A DNA stretch of 9,739 nt from Campylobacterota bacterium (GTDB lineage Bacteria > Campylobacterota > Campylobacteria > Campylobacterales > Sulfurovaceae), in contig JAADDP010000107.1 of the NCBI GenBank assembly GCA_013153825.1, positions 1 through 9,739 on the forward strand. Reading direction: 5' to 3'. Made by a program: the position numbers and the translations under genes. Below the pieces are notes generated by a model. That model did no database searches. It was not told the origin of the DNA and worked only from the letters and a program-made list of their open reading frames with translations. Below are positions 1 to 6,670 of this stretch, in pieces. Numbering within the stretch: the stretch's first letter is position 1; each line of letters opens with the position of its first letter.

Positions 1-1
1 T

Positions 2-2011
2 AGAAAGAGTGGAGAGCCATATATTATACATCCAATTATTGTGGCATCATTTATAGCCTCAATATCCAATGATGAGACTATGGTTATATCAGCACTGCTA
101 CATGATGTGATAGAGGATACTCAATATAGTAGAGATGACATAGAGAGACTCTTTGGAGAGAGTGTAGCACTCCTTGTTGAGGGGATGACAAAGATAGATA
201 TTATTAGAGATGAGAAGTTGATATCTTCATCTTCTGATAAGAGACTTATAACCTCTGCCCTAAACTTTAGAAAGATGTTAATTGCCTCGATTGAAGATGT
301 GAGAGTTCTAGTTATAAAACTCTGTGATAGGCTACATAATATGTTGACGCTAGATGCACTCCCAAGAAGAAAGCAGTTGAGAATATCTGAAGAGACAATG
401 GTAGTATATGTTCCAATAGCCCATAGACTTGGAATTGGTCAGTTAAAAAACTACTTAGAGGATTTAAGCTTCTACTATATCTATCCAGAGGCGTATAGGC
501 AGATAGATGAGTATATTAGGGGGCATAGTCAAAGTCTAAAGATAAAGTTAAATAGTTTTATCCAGAATATTAGAGAGTTAATGGTTCTAAATGGGTTTAA
601 AGAGGATGAGTTTGAGATTTTTGGGAGGGTAAAACACTACTACTCTATGTATCAGAAGATGCAAAGAAAGGGCATTACAATAGATGAGATACTAGATATG
701 ATAGCAGTTAGAATTCTAGTAAAAGAGGATATTGAGTGTTATAGAGTCTTAGGAGTTCTACATATAAACTATAAACCTATAATATCTAGATTTAAAGATT
801 ATATAACCCTGCCCAAAGATAATGGTTATAGCACAATCCACACAACTGTTTTTGATAATGATGGGATTGTTGAGGCTCAAATTAGAACATTTCAGATGCA
901 CAAGATGGCAGAGTATGGTATTGCAGCCCACTGGAAATATAAAGATGGTGGAACTCTTAAAAATAGTGTAAACTTGGATTGGTTAGAGGCTTTAGAGTAT
1001 CAAAGTGGCTCATTAGAGGAGTTCTTCTCTCTTGCAAAAGGTGACCTATTTAGCGATGATATCCTACTATTCTCTCCAGATGGAGACCACTATACGCTCC
1101 CAAGAGATGCACTAGCTTTAGATTTTGCATATGCAGTCCATACAGATATTGGAGATAGAGCTAAATATGCCTTGGTAAATAAGATACAAAAATCTCTTCT
1201 TACTCCTCTTAAGAATGGGGATATTGTAAAGATTGTAACAGATGATGAGGTTAATATTAGATGCTCTTGGCTAAATAGTGTAAAGACAAGTAGAGCTAAA
1301 TCTGGAATAAAAAATGTATGTAATGCTAGGATTAAGGAGTCAAATAGGCTTAGTGGTTTAAATATCTTCTCTCTTCTGTTTAATAGAGATATTGAAGATA
1401 TCTTATATATGTTCAATAATGGCTGTAGGGTAAGAGACAATATATATAAGATATCCTCAAATAGGAGTCTATACTTTGATATTCTAAATAGGTTTCTAAA
1501 GGTAGATGTTCTAAATATAGATAGAGAGGCTTTTATATACCCAAAAGAGTATGAGAGAGAGCATTTTAGGATTATCTCAAATAGAGATATAAAAAATATT
1601 GAGTTTGACTACTGCTGTCACCCTAAAGTTGGTGATGCCATTGTAGCATTTTACAGTGGGGATAGTGGGGAGTTGACAGTTCACCATAAGCTGTGCAAAG
1701 AGGCATTTAAACTTATGAAGAGTGGTAAGCCTATGGTCTATATTGAGTGGGCAACGCAGAGGGTATTTAGGTATCAGTTGATAGTTAGCCTCCAGAATAA
1801 GAAGGGGATATTGGCTGAGCTTCTTCAGAAGTTGGCAGTTATGGATTTAAATGTTTTGAGTATTGAGCTTGGAATAAAAAATAGTGAGAGTGCAGAGTTT
1901 TGTAAGATAGATGTTGAGACAAAAGAGCATAATAGTAAAAAGTTAAAAGATAAACTTACTCAAAGATTTAAGTTGATAGATTTAATAAACTTAAATGATG
2001 CATATAATTAA
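2..2011 (+). CDS. spoT: Bifunctional (p)ppGpp synthetase/hydrolase SpoT/Rel (5'-partial)
   Basis: Makes and degrades the alarmone (p)ppGpp in the cytoplasm to control the stringent response. The frame is open from base 2 and begins RKSGEPYIIHP, the conserved stretch that carries the first metal-binding His of the HD hydrolase domain, so the gene starts upstream; by comparison with Rel of Streptococcus about 43 residues are missing. The GTG at 41 lies inside this domain and is not the start. In order: HD hydrolase (HD of HDVIEDT at 101-106, CDRLHNM near 323), synthetase (GRVKHYYSMYQKM, RFKDYI, NGYSTIHT, EAQIRT near 870-885), TGS domain (about 1060-1300), the conserved-cysteine region (YCCHPKVGD near 1605) and a C-terminal ACT domain (about 1770-2000). 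All hydrolase metal ligands and the synthetase Glu are present. The RFKD motif is the form typical of bifunctional Rel/SpoT rather than the EXDD form of synthetase-only RelA. In relatives rpoZ lies just upstream. tyrS follows after 12 nt. Confidence 0.96.
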   Translation, partial: RKSGEPYIIHPIIVASFIASISNDETMVISALLHDVIEDTQYSRDDIERLFGESVALLVEGMTKIDIIRDEKLISSSSDKRLITSALNFRKMLIASIEDVRVLVIKLCDRLHNMLTLDALPRRKQLRISEETMVVYVPIAHRLGIGQLKNYLEDLSFYYIYPEAYRQIDEYIRGHSQSLKIKLNSFIQNIRELMVLNGFKEDEFEIFGRVKHYYSMYQKMQRKGITIDEILDMIAVRILVKEDIECYRVLGVLHINYKPIISRFKDYITLPKDNGYSTIHTTVFDNDGIVEAQIRTFQMHKMAEYGIAAHWKYKDGGTLKNSVNLDWLEALEYQSGSLEEFFSLAKGDLFSDDILLFSPDGDHYTLPRDALALDFAYAVHTDIGDRAKYALVNKIQKSLLTPLKNGDIVKIVTDDEVNIRCSWLNSVKTSRAKSGIKNVCNARIKESNRLSGLNIFSLLFNRDIEDILYMFNNGCRVRDNIYKISSNRSLYFDILNRFLKVDVLNIDREAFIYPKEYEREHFRIISNRDIKNIEFDYCCHPKVGDAIVAFYSGDSGELTVHHKLCKEAFKLMKSGKPMVYIEWATQRVFRYQLIVSLQNKKGILAELLQKLAVMDLNVLSIELGIKNSESAEFCKIDVETKEHNSKKLKDKLTQRFKLIDLINLNDAYN

Positions 2012-2023
2012 TTAGAGGTATAT

Positions 2024-3220
2024 ATGGTAGAAAAAGCTTTAGATGAGATTAAAAGAGGTGCTGTAGAGATTATCGACTCCGATAAGATTAGAGATTTAGT
2101 TGAGAAATTTTATAGTGATGGTAGTAGATTTAGAGTAAAAGCTGGATTTGACCCAACAGGTGCAGATCTCCACTTGGGACATACAGTTCTACTTCAAAAG
2201 TTAAGAGTTTTTCAGAAACATGGAGCTATAGTTCAGCTTCTAATTGGAGACTTTACAGCATCAATTGGAGACCCAACAGGTAAAAGTGAGACTAGAAAAG
2301 TCCTAGATAGAGAGATAATCTTAAAAAATGCACAGACATATCAAGAGCAGGTATTTAAGATATTAGATAGGGATAAGACAGAGGTTGTCTATAACTCTAA
2401 GTGGTTAGATGCACTTGGGGCTAGTGGTATCATAGCACTTAGTAGACTCTTCAATGTGGCTAGAATGTTGGAGAGAGATGATTTTGAGAAGAGATATAGA
2501 GCTGGACAGAGTATCTCAATCTCAGAGTTTCTATATCCTCTACTTCAAGGTTATGATAGTGTTGAGTTAAAATCTGATATAGAGATTGGTGGGACTGACC
2601 AGAAGTTTAACCTTTTAATGGGGCGACACCTCCAGAAGGCATATGGGTTGAGTCAACAGGCAATATTAATGATGCCAATTCTAGAGGGGTTAGATGGGGT
2701 TCAGAAGATGAGTAAATCTCTAAATAACTATATCGGGATTACTGAAGAGCCAAAAGATATATATGCTAAGGTGATGTCCATCTCTGATGAGCTTATGTGG
2801 AGATACTACGAGATATTGAGTGACTCAACTCTAGATGAGATTGAGCAGATGAGAGAAGATGTAGCAAATGGGATACTTCACCCTAAAAAGGTTAAGGAGA
2901 GATTAGCTTTAGAGCTTACTGCTAGATTTTATAATAAAGAGTTTGCTAATATAGCAAGAAGAGAGTTTGATAATGTCTTTAAATCAAATAGATTACCAAG
3001 CGATATTGAGGAGTTTGAGGCAGAAGATGGCGTATGGATATGTAGAGCCTTAGTAGATAGTGGATTAGAGCCATCTACATCTCAAGCTAGAAGAGATATT
3101 AAGCAGGGTGCAGTTAGAGTTAACCAAGAGAAGATATTTGATGACAAGCTAAATCTAAACTCTGGAGATTATATCTTGCAGGTTGGAAAGAGAAAATTTG
3201 CAAAACTAAAGGTAAAGTAG
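2024..3220 (+). CDS. tyrS: Tyrosyl-tRNA synthetase (TyrRS)
   Basis: Class I aminoacyl-tRNA synthetase that activates tyrosine with ATP and charges tRNA-Tyr in the cytoplasm. The 398 residues include the HIGH-type signature HLGH at residues 50-53 after GFDPTGAD, the tyrosine-pocket stretches YPLLQGYD (171-178) and GGTDQ (189-193), and the KMSKS loop at 228-232. An S4-type RNA-binding domain occupies about residues 340-395 (SQARRDIKQGAVRVN). The length and FDPTGADLHLGH sequence fit the TyrZ-like bacterial subgroup common in Campylobacterota. The ATG is supported by AGAGG at 2014-2018 with 5-nt spacing. It is very likely co-transcribed with spoT (12-nt gap) and its stop overlaps the next GTG start by one base. 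No anomalies were seen. Confidence 0.98.
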   Translation: MVEKALDEIKRGAVEIIDSDKIRDLVEKFYSDGSRFRVKAGFDPTGADLHLGHTVLLQKLRVFQKHGAIVQLLIGDFTASIGDPTGKSETRKVLDREIILKNAQTYQEQVFKILDRDKTEVVYNSKWLDALGASGIIALSRLFNVARMLERDDFEKRYRAGQSISISEFLYPLLQGYDSVELKSDIEIGGTDQKFNLLMGRHLQKAYGLSQQAILMMPILEGLDGVQKMSKSLNNYIGITEEPKDIYAKVMSISDELMWRYYEILSDSTLDEIEQMREDVANGILHPKKVKERLALELTARFYNKEFANIARREFDNVFKSNRLPSDIEEFEAEDGVWICRALVDSGLEPSTSQARRDIKQGAVRVNQEKIFDDKLNLNSGDYILQVGKRKFAKLKVK

Positions 3221-4317
3221 TGTCATTTAAATCTTTGAAAATAGGAAAATATACTATAGAGAAGCCAATCATTCAAGGTGGAATGGGGGTTGGTATATCT
3301 TGGGATAGATTGGCTGGTGCAGTGAGTTTAGAGGGGGGACTTGGAGTTATATCATCTGTTGGAACTGGGATATATAGAGATAGAGTTTACGCAAAGAGAG
3401 TTTTAGGAGAGGGAAAGAGACCATATGAGGCTGAAAACTTCTACTCATCTGATGCACTAAGAGAGATTTTTAAGAGTGCAAGAGAGGTTTGTGGAGATAG
3501 ACCTTTAGGGTGTAATATTCTATATGCTCAAACAGACTATAATAGAGTTGTAGAGGATGCCTGTAGGGCTGGGGCTGATATTATAATTACAGGTGCTGGA
3601 CTTCCTCTAACGATGCCGGAGGCATCTAAAGATTATCCCGATGTGGCACTCGTTCCAATTGTATCTACCCCCAAAGCTCTAAAAATTCTATGTAAAAGGT
3701 GGAAAAAGACACACAATAGACTCCCCGATGCAGTAGTAGTTGAGGGTCCACTTAGTGGAGGGCATCAAGGATTTAAGTATGATGAGTGTTTTAGAGAGGA
3801 GAATAGGCTAGAGAGTATTCTTCCTCAAGTTGTAGAGGAGGCTAAAAAGTGGGGGGATATTCCTGTAATTGCAGCTGGTGGTATCTGGGATAGGGGTGAC
3901 ATTGAGAAGATGTTAAATCTTGGGGCTAGTGGTGTGCAGATGGGAACTAGATTTATAGGGACTCATGAGTGTGATGCTAGTGATACTCTAAAGAGAGTTA
4001 TTTTAGAGGCGAAAGAGGAGGATATAAAGCTCTTTAAGTCTCCTGTTGGATATCCTGCTAGAGGGGTAAAGAGTAAACTACATGAGAAGATTGAGGCTAA
4101 AACTGCTCCAAAGATTGCATGTATATCAAACTGTGTTACACCATGTAATAGAGGAGAGGAGGCGAAAGCCGTTGGCTACTGTATTGCTGATAGATTGAGT
4201 GATGCCTATGAGGGGATAGAGGAGACTGGTCTATTCTTCACTGGGGCAAATGGATATAGGTTGAATGAGATAATTAGTGTCAAAGAGCTTATGGAAAAAT
4301 TGGTAGATGGGGAGTAG
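3220..4317 (+). CDS. Nitronate monooxygenase-family FMN protein
   Basis: FMN-dependent TIM-barrel protein of the nitronate monooxygenase / 2-nitropropane dioxygenase / FabK-like family, 365 residues. Family members oxidise alkyl nitronates or act as enoyl-ACP reductases; the real substrate here cannot be read from sequence. The N-terminal FMN loop is IIQGGMGVGISWDRLA (residues 17-32). VEGPLSGGHQGF carries the conserved family His (H182). The phosphate-binding region is AAGGIWDRGDI with GVQMGTRFIGT (218-248). A C-terminal extension of about 70 residues holds four cysteines, C301, C305, C309 and C321, spaced C-x3-C-x3-C-x11-C, not part of the basic barrel. The start is GTG at 3220, sharing its G with the tyrS stop; AAAGG at 3208-3212 is the likely ribosome site. 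I recall the same gene between tyrS and amiA in Campylobacter and Helicobacter. The family is certain, the enzymatic role is not. Confidence 0.9.
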   Translation: MSFKSLKIGKYTIEKPIIQGGMGVGISWDRLAGAVSLEGGLGVISSVGTGIYRDRVYAKRVLGEGKRPYEAENFYSSDALREIFKSAREVCGDRPLGCNILYAQTDYNRVVEDACRAGADIIITGAGLPLTMPEASKDYPDVALVPIVSTPKALKILCKRWKKTHNRLPDAVVVEGPLSGGHQGFKYDECFREENRLESILPQVVEEAKKWGDIPVIAAGGIWDRGDIEKMLNLGASGVQMGTRFIGTHECDASDTLKRVILEAKEEDIKLFKSPVGYPARGVKSKLHEKIEAKTAPKIACISNCVTPCNRGEEAKAVGYCIADRLSDAYEGIEETGLFFTGANGYRLNEIISVKELMEKLVDGE

Positions 4318-5431
4318 TGGTCTAAATAGAGCTATACTCCTAATACTCCTATATATACTATCATCCTCAACTCTACTACTTGCAGACAAGAGCTACTTTT
4401 TAAAGAGTGAGATTAGAGGTGGAGAGTTGAGGCTCCACTTCAGTTCAGATATTGAAGCTGTAAAATATTTCGTAATTCCTAAAGATGGTGGATTAAATAG
4501 ATTTGTATATGATATATATGGGGCAGTTCTACCTAGAGGTAGAGGATTATCACACCACTCATATAGAGGTATAGAGTCATTTAAGATAGCTCAGAATAGT
4601 AGAGATAGGGTAAGGGTTGTATTGGTATCAAAGCAGAAGTCACTTGGGGAACACTCATATAGCAAAAATGTAATGGTTATACCTCTAAGGAGTGGCAGTG
4701 GTAGCTCCTCTAAAAAGAGTAGTAGTTTTAGGAGTTCAGATAGTTCAAATCAGAGATATACAGTTGTGATTGATGCTGGACATGGTGGTAAGGATAATGG
4801 TGCAAGTTGCTGTGGAAGGGTTGAGAAGATATTGGTTCTATCTGTAGCTAAGAGACTTAGAAGGAGGCTTATAAATATGGGTTATAGGGTATATATGACG
4901 AGAAGTAGAGATGTATTTGTAAAGCTTCCAAAGAGGACTGAGTTTGCCAATAAGAAGTTGGCAGATATATTTGTCTCTATCCATGCCAATGCTGCACCAA
5001 ATAGAAAGGTGGCTAAGCTATTTAGAGGTATAGAGGTATATTATCTATCTCCTGCAGTATCTAAGAGGGCAAAAGAGGCTGCAGAGAAGGAGAATAGCGT
5101 TATGTTGGAGAACACAGATTACTACACAAGGAATGTAGTCCTATCTATACTCTATAGGGAGAAGATTATAGAGTCCCATAAATTGGGGTTGGATATAAAG
5201 AGGAATATGTTGAAAAGTCTTAAAAATAGATACATTGGTGTATCTGATGGAGGGGTAAAGAGTGCAAACTTCTGGGTTTTAGTCGGAGCCCAAATGCCAG
5301 CTGTTTTGGTAGAACTTGGATATATAACCCACTATAAAGAGGGGAGACATCTGGTAGATAGATACTATCAGGAGCTTCTGGCAGAGGGAATTGCTAGAGG
5401 AATAAAGAGATATCTAGATACAAATAAGTAG
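4307..5431 (+). CDS. amiA: Periplasmic N-acetylmuramoyl-L-alanine amidase (AMIN + Amidase_3)
   Basis: Zinc amidase that cuts the bond between N-acetylmuramic acid and the stem peptide of peptidoglycan, acting in the periplasm in daughter-cell separation and wall remodelling. Residues 1-26 form a signal peptide (hydrophobic core AILLILLYILSSSTLLLA, likely cleavage before DKS). Residues about 27-127 resemble an AMIN targeting domain. Residues about 129-149 are a Ser-rich linker. The Amidase_3 domain follows: VVIDAGHGGKDNGA (Zn ligand H159), E173 (second ligand), VSIHANA (H226, third ligand) and VLVELGYITH (catalytic E336). All catalytic residues are present. A vicinal cysteine pair, C168-C169, sits just before E173. 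The ATG lies 11 nt inside the upstream gene and has only a weak Shine-Dalgarno, so translational coupling is likely. Gene order matches amiA of Campylobacter and Helicobacter. Confidence 0.94.
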   Translation: MGSSGLNRAILLILLYILSSSTLLLADKSYFLKSEIRGGELRLHFSSDIEAVKYFVIPKDGGLNRFVYDIYGAVLPRGRGLSHHSYRGIESFKIAQNSRDRVRVVLVSKQKSLGEHSYSKNVMVIPLRSGSGSSSKKSSSFRSSDSSNQRYTVVIDAGHGGKDNGASCCGRVEKILVLSVAKRLRRRLINMGYRVYMTRSRDVFVKLPKRTEFANKKLADIFVSIHANAAPNRKVAKLFRGIEVYYLSPAVSKRAKEAAEKENSVMLENTDYYTRNVVLSILYREKIIESHKLGLDIKRNMLKSLKNRYIGVSDGGVKSANFWVLVGAQMPAVLVELGYITHYKEGRHLVDRYYQELLAEGIARGIKRYLDTNK

Positions 5432-5440
5432 GTTTAGATT

Positions 5441-6607
5441 ATGGTAGATACTCCACTCCTCTATATAGCCATACTACTCTTTATAGCATCTCAGATTATC
5501 TATATTGAGCATAAATTTAAATGGAGAATATTCAAGATTATACCTCCAATCGTCATACTCTATTTTACAGTTATGACTCTATCTACACTGGAGATAATAC
5601 CGAGTGGCTCAGATGTTGATGAGACATACTCATCAATCAAGAGATATCTTCTACCAGCCATGATATTTTTAATGCTTCTAGAGCTGGATATAAGAGTCCT
5701 ATTTAGAGTTGGAAAGAGTACTATAGCTACATTCTTTCTAGCATCATTTACAATCTCAATAGGCTTTATTGTGATGTTCTACCTCTTTCATAACCACTTT
5801 AGTGATGAGTCTGCATGGAGAGCTTTTGGGGCTCTAAGTGGCTCTTGGTTGGGAGGTACATCAAACATGATAGCTATTCAGGAGGCATTAAATCTAGATG
5901 ATAGTAAGTTGGGATATGTTCTACTTATAGATTCGATAGATTATGCCATATGGGTTATGCTACTTTTAATGGCTGTACCATATGCCGATAGCTTCAATAG
6001 ATGGGTTGGTGCTAAAGATATCTCAATAGCTGAAGAGGTGTTGAGTGGTGATGTAGCAAAGGAGAGTAGTGTAAACTTTCCAGAGTGTTTTGCTACATTG
6101 AGTATATCTCTCTCAATATCAGCAATCGCATGGAGTATAGCCAAAGAGCTACCGACGACAACACTCTTTACAGAGACAACATGGGCAGTATTGATATCGA
6201 CAGTAGCCGGTATATCTACAGCTTTTACACCAATAGGGAGGGGTCTATCTACATCAATATTAGCAAATATTATGTTATATATCATAATAGCATTAATTGC
6301 ATCTAGAGCAGACTTTGGTGAATTGACCCAAGCACCAATATATATATTGAGTGGATTTACCATAATATTAATTCACGCGACACTTATGGTCATATTTGCT
6401 AAGATATTTAAGATAAATCTATTTAGTATAGGTGTTGCATCTCTAGCAAATATTGGTGGGATAGCCTCCAGCCCAATTCTAGCAGGTGCATATAGTAGAG
6501 CATTAGTCCCTATAGGTGTCTTTATGGCCATGTTGGGATATATTATTGGAACTTTTGTAGGGCTTTTTATATCCAAGATTTTATATCTGATAGAATTGAA
6601 CTTTTAA
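5441..6607 (+). CDS. DUF819 (YjcL-like) polytopic inner-membrane protein
   Basis: Integral membrane protein of 388 residues with roughly 10-12 hydrophobic segments, for example about 5-22, 33-50, 94-116, 157-179, 213-234, 270-288, 298-320 and 354-378. It resembles the DUF819/YjcL family. Two family-like glycine-rich motifs sit in the two halves: GSWLGGTSNMIAIQEAL (134-150) and SLANIGGIASSPILAGA (334-350). The pairing of such motifs in two halves suggests an inverted-repeat transporter fold, but no substrate is established that I know of and I assign none. Residues about 183-212 form a hydrophilic loop between the halves. The ATG follows the amidase stop by 9 nt, with AAGTAGG at 5426-5432 as a plausible ribosome site. 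It appears to be the last gene of the spoT-tyrS-amiA unit; I do not recall it at this place in Campylobacter or Helicobacter. Confidence 0.85.
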   Translation: MVDTPLLYIAILLFIASQIIYIEHKFKWRIFKIIPPIVILYFTVMTLSTLEIIPSGSDVDETYSSIKRYLLPAMIFLMLLELDIRVLFRVGKSTIATFFLASFTISIGFIVMFYLFHNHFSDESAWRAFGALSGSWLGGTSNMIAIQEALNLDDSKLGYVLLIDSIDYAIWVMLLLMAVPYADSFNRWVGAKDISIAEEVLSGDVAKESSVNFPECFATLSISLSISAIAWSIAKELPTTTLFTETTWAVLISTVAGISTAFTPIGRGLSTSILANIMLYIIIALIASRADFGELTQAPIYILSGFTIILIHATLMVIFAKIFKINLFSIGVASLANIGGIASSPILAGAYSRALVPIGVFMAMLGYIIGTFVGLFISKILYLIELNF

Positions 6608-6667
6608 TATATAATATATTTAAAAAATATGAAAGGAGGAGATATCCCAAGTTTTGGGTATCTAATA
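6608..6667 (+). promoter_or_regulatory. Intergenic promoter region before dnaX (consensus -10 at 6610-6615)
   Basis: The AT-rich gap contains a perfect TATAAT at 6610-6615, three bases after the DUF819 stop. No convincing -35 box is present at the usual distance, which is normal for sigma-70 promoters of Campylobacterota. Transcription would start near 6621-6623. The box lies in an AT palindrome (AATATAT at 6606-6612 and ATATATT at 6614-6620). No GC-rich hairpin followed by a T-run is seen, so readthrough from the upstream unit is likely. In DNA this AT-rich, chance TATAAT matches are common. Confidence 0.45.
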
Positions 6668-6670
6668 TTG
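6631..6670 (+). promoter_or_regulatory. Split ribosome-binding site of dnaX: Shine-Dalgarno, hairpin, TTG start
   Basis: GAAAGGAGG at 6631-6639 matches the 16S anti-Shine-Dalgarno over nine bases, the strongest such site in the window. It lies 28 nt before the TTG at 6668. The bases between can fold: GATA (6641-6644) pairs with TATC (6659-6662) and CCCAA (6646-6650) pairs with TTGGG (6654-6658), leaving one bulged T at 6645 and a GTT loop. Without the hairpin, only six bases (6640 and 6663-6667) separate the site from TTG, which is normal spacing. The fold is seen by base pairing only; its use in the cell is inferred. Confidence 0.6.

Noticed and set aside
41..43. GTG at 41 as the start of the SpoT gene
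   Set aside because: The frame stays open to base 2 and encodes RKSGEPYIIHP, a core hydrolase motif with a metal-binding His. The gene is cut by the window edge.
1090..1440. Antisense open frame opposite spoT, and similar ones opposite the DUF819, dnaX and thioredoxin-like genes
   Set aside because: They lie wholly within well-identified genes and show no recognisable domain; open antisense frames are expected with this codon bias.
2321..2330. A AAA AAT slippery heptamer in tyrS (and similar ones in spoT)
   Set aside because: It arises from ordinary Lys-Asn codons, with no expected alternative product; it serves as background against the dnaX site.
6085..6306. Overlapping + strand open frame inside the DUF819 gene
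   Set aside because: It is an out-of-frame reading of a clear membrane-protein gene, with no recognisable motif or start signal.
6629..6631. ATG at 6629 as the dnaX start
   Set aside because: No Shine-Dalgarno lies before it, the ATG abuts the strong SD itself, and the added 13 residues do not fit DnaX N-termini. It cannot be fully excluded as a minor start.
6641..6662. Hairpin read as a transcription terminator after the DUF819 gene
   Set aside because: No T-run follows the stem, and it lies between an SD and the conserved dnaX start, which fits a translational role better.
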